A stretch of DNA of 5,650 nucleotides from Cyanothece sp. UBA12306 (lineage in GTDB: Bacteria > Cyanobacteriota > Cyanobacteriia > Cyanobacteriales > Microcystaceae): assembly GCA_003448685.1 (NCBI GenBank), contig DLXW01000364.1, positions 1-5,650 on the forward strand, written 5' to 3'. The notes below the pieces were generated by a model. That model had not been told where the DNA came from and made no database searches. It worked only from the letters and a program-made list of their open reading frames with translations. A program made the position numbers and the translations under genes. Every line of letters begins with the position of its first letter. Position 1 is the first letter of the stretch. Of the stretch, positions 1 to 5,632 are shown in pieces.

Positions 1-20
1 AATTGGACTATTGCTTAATT

Positions 21-70
21 CTCCCCAGACCTCTCACACTCCCCAGACCTCCCACACTCCCCACTCTCAC
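21..70. repeat. 18-base tandem repeat, about 2.7 copies
   Basis: Two near-identical 18-base units lie head to tail at 21-38 and 39-56, differing by one base (CTCTCACA against CCCCACA-type ending: T or C at unit position 14). A partial third copy at 57-70 begins CTCCCCA and then diverges. The strand is strongly pyrimidine-rich and GC-richer than its surroundings. It lies about 80 bases beyond the asnS stop codon, with no reading frame across it. CTATTG (8-13) and CAATAG (72-77) flank the array as a short inverted repeat, which may be chance. Confidence 0.85.
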
Positions 71-72
71 TC

Positions 73-111
73 AATAGCAAATATTGATACAGTCAATTGA
101 ACACTGCTATT
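73..111 (-). other. Two-tier dyad downstream of asnS
   Basis: AATAGCA (73-79) is the inverted complement of TGCTATT (105-111). Inside them ATTGA (83-87) pairs with TCAAT (93-97) around a 5-base loop. The two stems are separated by an asymmetric internal loop. It lies 40 bases past the asnS stop and could mark the 3' end of that transcript, but no T-run follows on the minus strand, so it is not a standard intrinsic terminator. Both stems are AT-rich and could be chance. Confidence 0.25.
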
Positions 112-150
112 AGATGACGAACAGCTTACCAGATTATCCCATAAATCATC

Positions 151-1542
151 CTAAAAATCTGCACTTAGAGGAGTTCTAGGAAAGGGAATTACGTCACGAA
201 TGTTGCCCATTCCTGTCATAAACTGCACCAGTCTTTCAAATCCTAAACCAAAACCTGCATGGGGAACGGTTCCATAACGGCGTAAGTCTAAATACCACCA
301 AATATCTTCTTCTAAAATATCTAATTCTTTTATTCTTGTTTGCAAAATATCTAATCTTTCCTCACGCTGAGAACCGCCAATAATTTCGCCAATTTTAGGG
401 ACTAGAACATCCATTGCTGCTACGGTTTTACCATCATCATTAAGGCGCATATAAAAGGCTTTAATTGCAGCAGGATAATTAGTTACTATTAAGGGTTTTT
501 TAAATAGTTCCTCAGCCAAATATCTTTCATGCTCTGACTGTAAATCAATCCCCCATTCCACCGGATATTCAAACTTACGGTCAGCTTTTTCTAATAACTG
601 AACTGCTTGAGTATAAGTGATTCTTTCAAAGTCATTATTGATAATATTATTAGCCGTTTCTAAGACAGTTTTATCAATACGTTTGTTGAAAAATTCCATG
701 TCTTCTGGACAGGTTTCTAATACGGATTTAAAGATATATTTTAAGAACTCTTCGGCTAAATCTTGATCGCCTTCAATATCACAAAAAGCCATTTCTGGTT
801 CTACCATCCAAAATTCTGCTAAATGACGGGAAGTATTGGAATTTTCAGCGCGAAATGTTGGACCAAAAGTATAAACATTTTGGAAGGCCATGGCCATCAC
901 TTCTGCTTCTAATTGACCACTAACGGTTAAATAAGCTTGTTTGCCAAAGAAATCTTGGCTATAATCCACGTTTTTGTCCTGATTTTCTGGAATTTTAGCC
1001 AAGTCAAAATTAGTCACGGTGAAGAGTTCCCCCGCACCTTCGCAGTCACTGGCGGTAATAATAGGAGTATGAACCCAAATAAAGTCTTTTTCTTGGAAAA
1101 AAGCATGAATTGCTCTAGCACAGGCGTTACGAACCCTCATTACTGCTCCTAGAGTGTTTGTACGACATCGTAGATGACCAATAGTACGCAAAAACTCAAA
1201 GGAGTGGCGTTTTTTCTGGAGGGGATAGGTTTCGGGGTCAGATTCCCCGTAAACTTGAACTGAGGATGCTTTGACTTCGATGCTTTGTCCTTTCCCTGGA
1301 GAGGGAACCAAAGTCCCCACAACTTCTACAGAAGTACCTGTGTTAACACGTTTTAGAATATCTTCATAGTTGGGTAGATTAACATCAAGAACTACTTGAA
1401 TATTAGCTAGAGAGGAACCATCATTAACCTCCATAAAAGCAAATTCTTTTAATTCTCGCTTGGTGCGTACCCAACCTTGAACCGTAACAGAATCATCTGG
1501 TTGGCCATTACGTAAAATATCTCTAATACGTTGTTTGGTCAT
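151..1542 (-). CDS. asnS: Asparaginyl-tRNA synthetase (AsnRS)
   Basis: This cytoplasmic class IIb aminoacyl-tRNA synthetase activates asparagine with ATP and charges tRNA-Asn. The 463 residues are close to the 466 of the E. coli enzyme and align along their whole length from memory. An OB-fold anticodon-binding domain fills about residues 1-100 ([10 protein letters not shown] at 21-30). The catalytic domain follows. Motif 1 is around 140-160. [11 protein letters not shown] (164-174) and VSGQLEAE (207-214) contribute to the active site. Motif 2 is [20 protein letters not shown] (226-245). Motif 3 is GFGLGFERL (430-438), with the invariant arginine at 456 in PFPRTP. The EGAGELF and AENSNTSRH signatures favour AsnRS over AspRS. 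The ATG start gives the family's usual N-terminus. No Shine-Dalgarno sequence precedes it, only an A-rich leader. The frame is intact. It is the last of four minus-strand genes, 124 bases after ispF. Confidence 0.98.
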   Translation of the reverse strand: MTKQRIRDILRNGQPDDSVTVQGWVRTKRELKEFAFMEVNDGSSLANIQVVLDVNLPNYEDILKRVNTGTSVEVVGTLVPSPGKGQSIEVKASSVQVYGESDPETYPLQKKRHSFEFLRTIGHLRCRTNTLGAVMRVRNACARAIHAFFQEKDFIWVHTPIITASDCEGAGELFTVTNFDLAKIPENQDKNVDYSQDFFGKQAYLTVSGQLEAEVMAMAFQNVYTFGPTFRAENSNTSRHLAEFWMVEPEMAFCDIEGDQDLAEEFLKYIFKSVLETCPEDMEFFNKRIDKTVLETANNIINNDFERITYTQAVQLLEKADRKFEYPVEWGIDLQSEHERYLAEELFKKPLIVTNYPAAIKAFYMRLNDDGKTVAAMDVLVPKIGEIIGGSQREERLDILQTRIKELDILEEDIWWYLDLRRYGTVPHAGFGLGFERLVQFMTGMGNIRDVIPFPRTPLSADF

Positions 1543-1577
1543 ATTTTTTTAGTATTTTTCAAAGTACGATCTCTTTA

Positions 1578-1652
1578 AGATTAACATTATTTGACTAAGG
1601 GGATTGTTAATTTAGTGGGTCATCAATTACCCCTATTAAGTTAAATTAATCT
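1578..1652 (-). other. Nested dyad in the ispF-asnS gap
   Basis: AGATTAA (1578-1584) and TTAATCT (1646-1652) form an outer inverted repeat. Inside, AGGGG plus ATTG (1598-1606) can pair with CAAT (1624-1627) and CCCCT (1630-1634), leaving a two-base bulge and a 17-base loop. The structure occupies over half of the gap and would lie in the untranslated leader of asnS if transcription begins upstream of it. No T-run follows on the minus strand, so it does not look like an ispF terminator. It may be a decayed palindromic repeat. Confidence 0.3.
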
Positions 1653-1666
1653 AGATTTTTACCAGC

Positions 1667-2146
1667 TTAATTTTTAACTAATAAAGCTACTGCATAAACA
1701 GCGATCGCTTCTTCTCTTCCAGTGGGTCCTAATTGCTCATTAGTTGTTGCTTTAAGACCAATTTGATCGGGTTCAATCTCTAAAGTGTGAGCTAATTTTT
1801 CTCGCATATCTTGAAGATGGGGTTTCATTTTAGGCCGTTCAGCAATAATAACTGAGTCAATATTTCCAATACACCATCCATGCGATCGCACCAATTGATT
1901 AACCTGTTGCAATAATATGATACTATTAGCACCTTCCCATTGGGGGTCAGATGGAGGAAAATAATGACCAATATCTCCTAGACTTAAAGCCCCTAACATA
2001 GCGTCCATAATAGAATGGGTTAACACATCAGCGTCACTGTGTCCTAATAAACCCAGAGTATGGGGAATTTTTATTCCCCCTAATATTAGAGGTCGGTTTT
2101 GTACTAAACGATGAAGATCATATCCGTTTCCTATGCGAATATTCAT
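1667..2146 (-). CDS. ispF: 2-C-methyl-D-erythritol 2,4-cyclodiphosphate synthase
   Basis: IspF cyclises 4-diphosphocytidyl-2-C-methyl-D-erythritol 2-phosphate to the cyclodiphosphate with release of CMP, in the MEP pathway that supplies isoprenoids for carotenoids, quinones and the phytyl tail of chlorophyll. The 159 residues match the family's usual length. The metal ligands are visible as D10 and H12 in GYDLHR and H44 in DVLTHS. GHSDAD (35-40) and GDIGHYFPP (57-65, D58) are family signatures. The C-terminus carries [10 protein letters not shown] (131-140) and GREEAIAV (143-150), which form the nucleotide and diphosphate-binding part. The enzyme is normally a homotrimer with active sites at the subunit interfaces. 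The ATG gives the canonical N-terminus; only a weak AGGAT lies about 13 bases upstream. The gene sits 77 bases after the SCP2-like gene. Both HIP1 octamers of the window lie inside it. Confidence 0.97.
   Translation of the reverse strand: MNIRIGNGYDLHRLVQNRPLILGGIKIPHTLGLLGHSDADVLTHSIMDAMLGALSLGDIGHYFPPSDPQWEGANSIILLQQVNQLVRSHGWCIGNIDSVIIAERPKMKPHLQDMREKLAHTLEIEPDQIGLKATTNEQLGPTGREEAIAVYAVALLVKN
1701..1708. repeat. HIP1 octamer
   Basis: The palindrome GCGATCGC, the highly iterated octamer typical of many cyanobacterial genomes, lies within the 3' end of ispF. It supports a cyanobacterial origin for the window. Confidence 0.85.
1882..1889. repeat. HIP1 octamer
   Basis: This is a second exact GCGATCGC copy, also within ispF and 174 bases from the first. 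I found no other complete copy in the window. Confidence 0.85.
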
Positions 2147-2223
2147 CTCAATATAATTATCCTAGACCTAAAATTTTTGTTTCGCAACTTATTTTAACAT
2201 TGCCCAATAATCTAGTTGAAAAA

Positions 2224-2616
2224 TCAGGACATTTTTTGGGCAACATCTGCTAAATAATCAAAACCTTTACCATATTTTACGATAGTCGAAAATGAACCTT
2301 GATAATCAATCAAACCTGACATAACTGCCTTAGCTGCGCCAATTTCTTTATTGAGAAATTTATCCCAATTTTCCTCTTTAGCTGAAAAAATTGGTAAACC
2401 ATCATCGATATTTTCTAACATTTCCACCTCAACAATATTTCCCTGATCATCCCAATCCAAACAAACAGCAGTTTTTAGTTCATTTTGTAATAAAAAAACA
2501 ACCTTTCCTAACCCTTTTAATTTATGCTTAAATTCTTGTTGGTCATTCCAGATTTCTTGGTATAGTAACCACCAATCTTTTGAAAATCTAGTTACATTCG
2601 ATAATTCTTGGTTCAT
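2224..2616 (-). CDS. SCP2-like small protein, function unknown
   Basis: The 130-residue product has no signal peptide or membrane segment and should be cytosolic. Its layout resembles bacterial SCP2 (sterol carrier protein 2-like) domain proteins. An N-terminal helix with FSKDWWLLYQEIWN (11-24) leads to alternating strands, including KVVFLL (38-43) and AVCLDWDDQGN (50-60). A tryptophan segment, EENWDKFLNKEI (81-92), follows. The C-terminal block AAKAVMSGLIDYQGSFSTIV (94-113) fits the SCP2 pattern of a helix, a G-L/K-I turn and then KG- or QG-. Such domains often bind hydrophobic ligands, but no ligand can be read here. The start is well supported: GAGGTG lies 8 bases before the ATG. The gene lies between a PHP phosphoesterase gene and ispF with gaps of 83 and 77 bases. 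That it is a real gene is likely; the family call rests on pattern recall. Confidence 0.75.
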   Translation of the reverse strand: MNQELSNVTRFSKDWWLLYQEIWNDQQEFKHKLKGLGKVVFLLQNELKTAVCLDWDDQGNIVEVEMLENIDDGLPIFSAKEENWDKFLNKEIGAAKAVMSGLIDYQGSFSTIVKYGKGFDYLADVAQKMS

Positions 2617-2624
2617 CAGAACAA

Positions 2625-2630
2625 CACCTC
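2625..2630 (-). promoter_or_regulatory. Ribosome binding site of the SCP2-like gene
   Basis: On the minus strand GAGGTG lies 8 bases before the ATG at 2616. It is one of only two good Shine-Dalgarno sequences in the window and fixes this start. Confidence 0.65.
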
Positions 2631-2650
2631 ATAATCTAAATACAAAACTG

Positions 2651-2696
2651 GTTGCTCAAACCAAGATAAAAGTCTTCGAAATTTATTTGGAGCAAC
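2651..2696 (-). terminator. Possible hairpin after the PHP gene
   Basis: GTTGCTC (2651-2657) pairs perfectly with GAGCAAC (2690-2696). The stem extends by three A-T pairs if the G at 2689 is bulged, leaving a loop of about 25 bases. On the minus strand it begins 4 bases after the PHP stop codon and is followed by CAGTTTTG, a short T-run. It could be a weak terminator or an RNA-processing site between the PHP and SCP2-like genes. The long loop and short T-run keep this uncertain. Confidence 0.3.
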
Positions 2697-2699
2697 TGC

Positions 2700-3392
2700 T
2701 TAAATTCGTTGGAGTAGACTAAGACCATGGGTATCAGTACCACAGGTCTTAAACAATCCATAAACTTCACTCAAAGTTAACACTTTTTCCATTTGTTTGG
2801 GGCTAGGTTGCCAAGGTTTTGGATTACCATAGGCATAATAGGCTTCTACTCCATCAATCCCTAAATCAGCAGCAGCTTGAATAAGATCGGTTGCAGAACG
2901 ATTATAACGGACAGGATGGGCTAATACAGCTAATCCTCCAGCTTGATGAAAAGCTTTAATCACTTGATCTGCTTTAGCTAAATACCCTTGGGGAGAATAT
3001 CCTTGAAGATAGGGTTGCATTAAAGGATGTTCTGCGTTAAAACCATAACCAAGTAAATGAACTTCCGTGTCTAGCAAATTAGAGGTAATTTCAATACCTG
3101 TCCAAAGATGGGGAAAGTTTGCTTTAGGATAATGTTGGCGGGTTTCCTCAATCCATTTTTGGGCTACTTGATACCCATTAATGGAATGATGGTCAGTAAT
3201 AGCTAAACCCTTCAGACCAATAGTTACCGCTTGTTCCATTAAGGTTTGGGGTAGCAATCGTCCATCAGAGTAAATAGTGTGCATATGAAAGTTATAGTGA
3301 TAGGGGCAACTCTCAACATTGAGATTTTGCCAAACTTTCTTGAGTGCTTGGGTATTCTGGGACTGGGATTGAGTTGACGTTGATACAACCAT
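2700..3392 (-). CDS. PHP-domain metal-dependent phosphoesterase
   Basis: This 230-residue cytosolic protein belongs to the PHP (polymerase and histidinol phosphatase) family, whose members hydrolyse phosphoester bonds using a cluster of up to three metal ions. The metal-binding motifs are all visible. HMHT gives H36 and H38, and SDG gives D43. AITDHHS supplies H68, GIEIT E101 and EVHLLGY H112. VLAHPVRY gives H159, and GTDTHG near the C-terminus gives D220 and H222. The active site therefore looks complete. Residues 1-30 are a polar, Ser/Gln-rich leader before the barrel. It is a stand-alone PHP protein, not part of a DNA polymerase III alpha subunit or PolX; its substrate cannot be told from sequence, though related enzymes act on nucleoside 3',5'-bisphosphates or short oligonucleotides. 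The ATG is the only plausible start: an in-frame stop lies upstream with no other start between. No Shine-Dalgarno is evident. It is divergent from the gene at 3708. Confidence 0.93.
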   Translation of the reverse strand: MVVSTSTQSQSQNTQALKKVWQNLNVESCPYHYNFHMHTIYSDGRLLPQTLMEQAVTIGLKGLAITDHHSINGYQVAQKWIEETRQHYPKANFPHLWTGIEITSNLLDTEVHLLGYGFNAEHPLMQPYLQGYSPQGYLAKADQVIKAFHQAGGLAVLAHPVRYNRSATDLIQAAADLGIDGVEAYYAYGNPKPWQPSPKQMEKVLTLSEVYGLFKTCGTDTHGLSLLQRI

Positions 3393-3595
3393 TGCAGCAG
3401 TGCCGTGACTAAGAAAATATTGCGAATTGTTACACCTCTAGCATAACAACTCTCAGGCCAAAGGTCTTAAAGATGGTGTATTAGTTTACCTAATCTCAAG
3501 AAAAAATTTATTTTATGGTCTTTAACGACAATTATAGCTATTAAAGTCAGATTATCTCACTCAAACTGCTATCAAGATTATGATTTAATTAAAAT

Positions 3596-3623
3596 TTGAT
3601 CGAGAAATATATATTTTTATAAA
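3596..3623 (+). promoter_or_regulatory. Candidate sigma-70 promoter for the gene at 3708
   Basis: TTGATC (3596-3601) and TATAAA (3618-3623) are separated by 16 bases, a reasonable -35/-10 pair. Transcription would begin near 3630 and leave a leader of about 78 bases. The region is so AT-rich that other -10-like hexamers occur, such as TAAAAT at 3643-3648, so the choice is tentative. Confidence 0.3.
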
Positions 3624-3694
3624 CTTTACTTAATTTTTGTGATAAAATTTATTAAAAGTTAATACATCGCAATAATTCATTCATAATATCTTCT

Positions 3695-3700
3695 AGGAGA
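3695..3700 (+). promoter_or_regulatory. Ribosome binding site of the gene at 3708
   Basis: AGGAGA lies 7 bases before the ATG at 3708. It is the strongest Shine-Dalgarno in the window and makes both the start and the reality of this short gene convincing. Confidence 0.75.
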
Positions 3701-3707
3701 GCGATCA

Positions 3708-4091
3708 ATGGCCGGATTTTTTGGACTATTTGGGGGCAGAAAAGCCCAATACGTTGATGAAATTGATCTCAATGCTTCTCAAGAACCAGAACGCAAAGAA
3801 GCTTACTTTCTCAAGCCAGATGAGGCACAAACCTTAGGAAATAAGGAATTTATGCAGAAATCCTACACTATTCGTCGGACATTTCCCAAACGTCCTGGGG
3901 GTAAAGGAGGAGAAATTGTTCAAGAGATTTCTTCAATGGCTAAGAAGCAAGCTAACTCTACCAGTCAAGGAATTGTATCTGGGGGTTCCCAAGCTAATTC
4001 TAGTCCTACATCAGCCGAAAAGTCTAAACGCAGTAGTGAGGACAACAGCATGGATATGTTCCGTAAAATGGCTCAAGATATCAAAAAATAG
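3708..4091 (+). CDS. Small conserved-type protein, function unknown
   Basis: I do not recognise a named family for this 127-residue protein. The N-terminus MAGFFGLFGGRK is short, hydrophobic and glycine-rich, then basic; it is too short for a membrane span but could be a membrane- or protein-docking segment. An acidic stretch with a KEAYFLKPDEAQTLGNKEFM block (30-49) follows, then a basic segment, KSYTIRRTFPKRPGGKGGEI (51-70), whose compact motif looks constrained. Residues 81-112 are a Ser/Asn/Gln/Gly-rich linker, probably disordered. The C-terminus, MDMFRKMAQDIKK (115-127), looks like a short amphipathic helix. There are no cysteines, no signal peptide and no recognisable catalytic motif. 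This order, two ordered ends and a flexible linker, suggests an adaptor or regulator, which is inference only. A strong ribosome binding site supports expression. chlI follows after 146 bases containing a palindrome and its own promoter-like sequence, so a shared transcript is not assured. Confidence 0.85.
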   Translation: MAGFFGLFGGRKAQYVDEIDLNASQEPERKEAYFLKPDEAQTLGNKEFMQKSYTIRRTFPKRPGGKGGEIVQEISSMAKKQANSTSQGIVSGGSQANSSPTSAEKSKRSSEDNSMDMFRKMAQDIKK

Positions 4092-4115
4092 TCTCTGCTA
4101 GGAATAACTTATAAC

Positions 4116-4140
4116 TTAGGGTAGGCATGGCCTACCCTAA
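4116..4140 (+). terminator. Perfect 11-bp palindrome, possible terminator
   Basis: TTAGGGTAGGC (4116-4126) and GCCTACCCTAA (4130-4140) are exact inverted complements around the 3-base loop ATG. The hairpin starts 25 bases after the stop codon of the gene at 3708. It is followed by AACATTTTG, so the T-run is short and displaced. It may terminate that transcript and separate it from chlI, or be a dispersed palindromic repeat of the kind common between cyanobacterial genes, or both. Confidence 0.6.
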
Positions 4141-4166
4141 AACATTTTGTGGTTTAATAACTTAGC

Positions 4167-4201
4167 TTGACGGGGAAGTCTCAAAAAGTGATCATTATAA
4201 T
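4167..4201 (+). promoter_or_regulatory. Candidate chlI promoter
   Basis: A perfect -10 hexamer TATAAT (4196-4201) lies 36 bases before the chlI ATG, and a start near 4208 would give a leader of about 30 bases. The best -35-like sequence, TTGACG (4167-4172), is 23 bases away, well beyond the usual 16-18. The promoter may thus use the -10 with an activator instead of a -35 contact. The palindrome TGATCA (4189-4194) lies just before the -10. Confidence 0.45.
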
Positions 4202-4237
4202 CAGGCTAATTGCACTATATAGATTAAAATAAACCCA

Positions 4238-5314
4238 ATGACAGCTACCCTTGAAGCACCGCCAAAAACCCGTCGCGTCGTTTTTCCCTTCACTGCTATT
4301 GTCGGCCAAGAAGAGATGAAATTGGCCTTGCTGCTCAATGTCATTGACCCAAAAATTGGCGGAGTAATGATTATGGGTGACCGTGGAACGGGAAAATCCA
4401 CAACCATTCGAGCTTTAGCTGACTTACTCCCCGAAATTGAAGTAGTGGCCAATGATCCCTTCAATTCAGACCCTTATGATCCCGACTTAATGAGCGATAT
4501 GGTTCGTCAACAACTTGAAGACAACGTTCCTCTTCAAGTTAGCTCAAAAAAAGTCGTTATGGTTGATCTGCCCCTAGGAGCTACTGAAGATAGAGTCTGT
4601 GGTACCATTGACATCGAAAAAGCCCTCTCAGAAGGAGTCAAAGCCTTTGAGCCTGGACTATTAGCTAAAGCTAACCGTGGTATTTTATATGTTGATGAGG
4701 TGAATTTACTTGATGATCACTTAGTAGATGTCCTTCTCGACTCAGCAGCTAGTGGTTGGAACACAGTAGAACGTGAAGGGATATCCATTCGCCACCCTGC
4801 ACGTTTTGTTTTAGTCGGTTCAGGGAACCCTGAAGAAGGGGAATTACGACCTCAACTGCTCGATCGCTTTGGAATGCACGCAGAGATTCATACTGTAAAA
4901 GAACCGGCTATGAGAGTGGAAATTGTAGAACAACGTTCAGAGTTCGACCGCAATTCTGCTCAATTTTGTGATACATACCAATCGCAACAGGAAGAACTGC
5001 AAAATAAGCTGATCCAAGCCCAAAAACTTCTTAAAGAAGTGAAACTTGATTATGATTTACGGGTGAAAATTTCAGAAGTTTGCTCAGAATTAGACGTGGA
5101 TGGACTACGGGGGGATATTGTTACCAACCGTGCAGCTAAAGCATTAGCTGCGTTTGAAGGACGTACAGAGGTTAGTGTAGATGATATTCGTCGCACCATT
5201 GTCCTTTGTTTACGCCACCGACTGCGCAAAGATCCTTTAGAAACAATTGACTCGGGTTATAAAGTTACTAAGGCTTTCAATCGAGTATTTGGCTTAGAAG
5301 TTGTAGAAAATTAA
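4238..5314 (+). CDS. chlI: Magnesium chelatase ATPase subunit I
   Basis: ChlI is the AAA+ motor of magnesium chelatase. With ChlD it forms the ATP-driven ring complex that lets ChlH insert Mg2+ into protoporphyrin IX, the first committed step of chlorophyll synthesis. The 358 residues match the usual cyanobacterial length. Walker A is GDRGTGKS (47-54, K53). Walker B is ILYVDE (149-154). Sensor 1 is [11 protein letters not shown] (194-204, N197). LLDRF holds the likely arginine finger R210, and DGLRGD holds sensor 2 R291. The C-terminal helical domain ends with [11 protein letters not shown] (325-335). C121, C282 and C324 sit where three of the four redox-active cysteines of plant CHLI lie (from memory of Arabidopsis CHLI1), while A30 replaces the fourth. 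The ATG start gives the normal N-terminus; no Shine-Dalgarno is visible, as with several genes here. The frame is intact and a strong terminator follows, so the gene is probably the last in its transcript. Confidence 0.98.
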   Translation: MTATLEAPPKTRRVVFPFTAIVGQEEMKLALLLNVIDPKIGGVMIMGDRGTGKSTTIRALADLLPEIEVVANDPFNSDPYDPDLMSDMVRQQLEDNVPLQVSSKKVVMVDLPLGATEDRVCGTIDIEKALSEGVKAFEPGLLAKANRGILYVDEVNLLDDHLVDVLLDSAASGWNTVEREGISIRHPARFVLVGSGNPEEGELRPQLLDRFGMHAEIHTVKEPAMRVEIVEQRSEFDRNSAQFCDTYQSQQEELQNKLIQAQKLLKEVKLDYDLRVKISEVCSELDVDGLRGDIVTNRAAKALAAFEGRTEVSVDDIRRTIVLCLRHRLRKDPLETIDSGYKVTKAFNRVFGLEVVEN

Positions 5315-5338
5315 CATTAAAATTAAATCTCACAATTG

Positions 5339-5375
5339 TACACGACTTTGGTATTAAACGAGTCGTGTATTTTTT
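5339..5375 (+). terminator. Intrinsic terminator of chlI
   Basis: TACACGACT (5339-5347) and AGTCGTGTA (5361-5369) form a perfect 9-bp stem with a 13-base loop, followed at once by six T residues (5370-5375). It begins 25 bases after the chlI stop codon. This is the clearest terminator in the window. Confidence 0.85.
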
Positions 5376-5384
5376 GTGCTTGTT

Positions 5385-5419
5385 TTGACACTCCCACCAT
5401 AGTAGTTTTTAGGAGTATC
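5385..5419. repeat. Inverted repeat resembling an IS200/IS605-type end
   Basis: GACACTCC (5387-5394) and GGAGTATC (5412-5419) are inverted complements at seven of eight positions; on the minus strand the odd pair becomes a G-U wobble. The flank reads TTGACACTCCCAC, which resembles the subterminal sequence I recall from cyanobacterial IS200/IS605 (TnpB-type) elements. No transposase or TnpB reading frame is next to it, so at most this is a relic end. Confidence 0.3.
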
Positions 5420-5523
5420 CGAGTTAGATTTTATCGAAATTATTGGGTCTAAAACCTGGCTTTTTAAAGCGAAAAGTTTTTGGAGTGGGGCATAAATCCT
5501 TGTTACAAAAACTAATAGTGGGC

Positions 5524-5544
5524 GGGCTTAATATTATTAAGCCC
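5524..5544. repeat. 9-bp palindromic stem-loop
   Basis: GGGCTTAAT (5524-5532) and ATTAAGCCC (5536-5544) are perfect inverted complements with a 3-base loop. AGT (5517-5519) and ACT (5547-5549) flank it and suggest a decayed longer stem. No T-run follows, so it looks like a dispersed palindromic repeat more than a terminator. Confidence 0.65.
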
Positions 5545-5632
5545 CTACTGACTTGGAGACTTCTGACTTCGTTAAAGCTCTACGTGTTAAGGTTAGGACA
5601 CTTAATAAAGCCTAAAATTAAGTCATAGCTTG

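Larger units (their letters stand above)
3393..3707. promoter_or_regulatory. AT-rich divergent intergenic region
   Basis: These 315 bases separate the minus-strand PHP gene from the plus-strand gene at 3708, so promoters in both directions are expected. The right two thirds (about 3480-3690) are very AT-rich. Towards the PHP gene, a TATGCT hexamer on the minus strand (about 3442-3447) is the best -10, but no good -35 goes with it. I see no open reading frame, tRNA, large palindrome or clear NtcA site (GTA-N8-TAC). Confidence 0.55.

Noticed and set aside
937..1152. Plus-strand frame of 71 codons
   Set aside because: It lies wholly antisense to the conserved catalytic core of asnS, has no ribosome binding site and resembles no family.
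2159..2187. TTGCGA/TAGGAT promoter-like pair before ispF on the minus strand
   Set aside because: Spacing is 17 bases but the -10 ends only 12 bases before the ATG, leaving almost no leader; both hexamers match only 4 of 6.
151..3392. The four minus-strand genes as one functional operon
   Set aside because: Gaps of 77-124 bases, a hairpin after the first gene and unrelated functions give no positive support for a single dedicated operon.
3470..3495. Possible NtcA site near GTATTAGTTTAC
   Set aside because: The half-sites GTA and TAC are separated by 6 bases, not the 8 of the NtcA consensus.
3916..4101. Plus-strand frame of 61 codons overlapping the gene at 3708
   Set aside because: It is out of frame with a gene that has a strong ribosome binding site, and lacks one itself; it is a shadow.
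4201..4464. Minus-strand frame of 87 codons
   Set aside because: It is antisense to the chlI start and the Walker A region; its length follows from the constrained opposite strand.
5443..5628. Plus-strand frame of 61 codons starting with TTG
   Set aside because: It has no ribosome binding site, a Leu/Lys-rich composition, and runs through the palindrome at 5524-5544; probably fortuitous.
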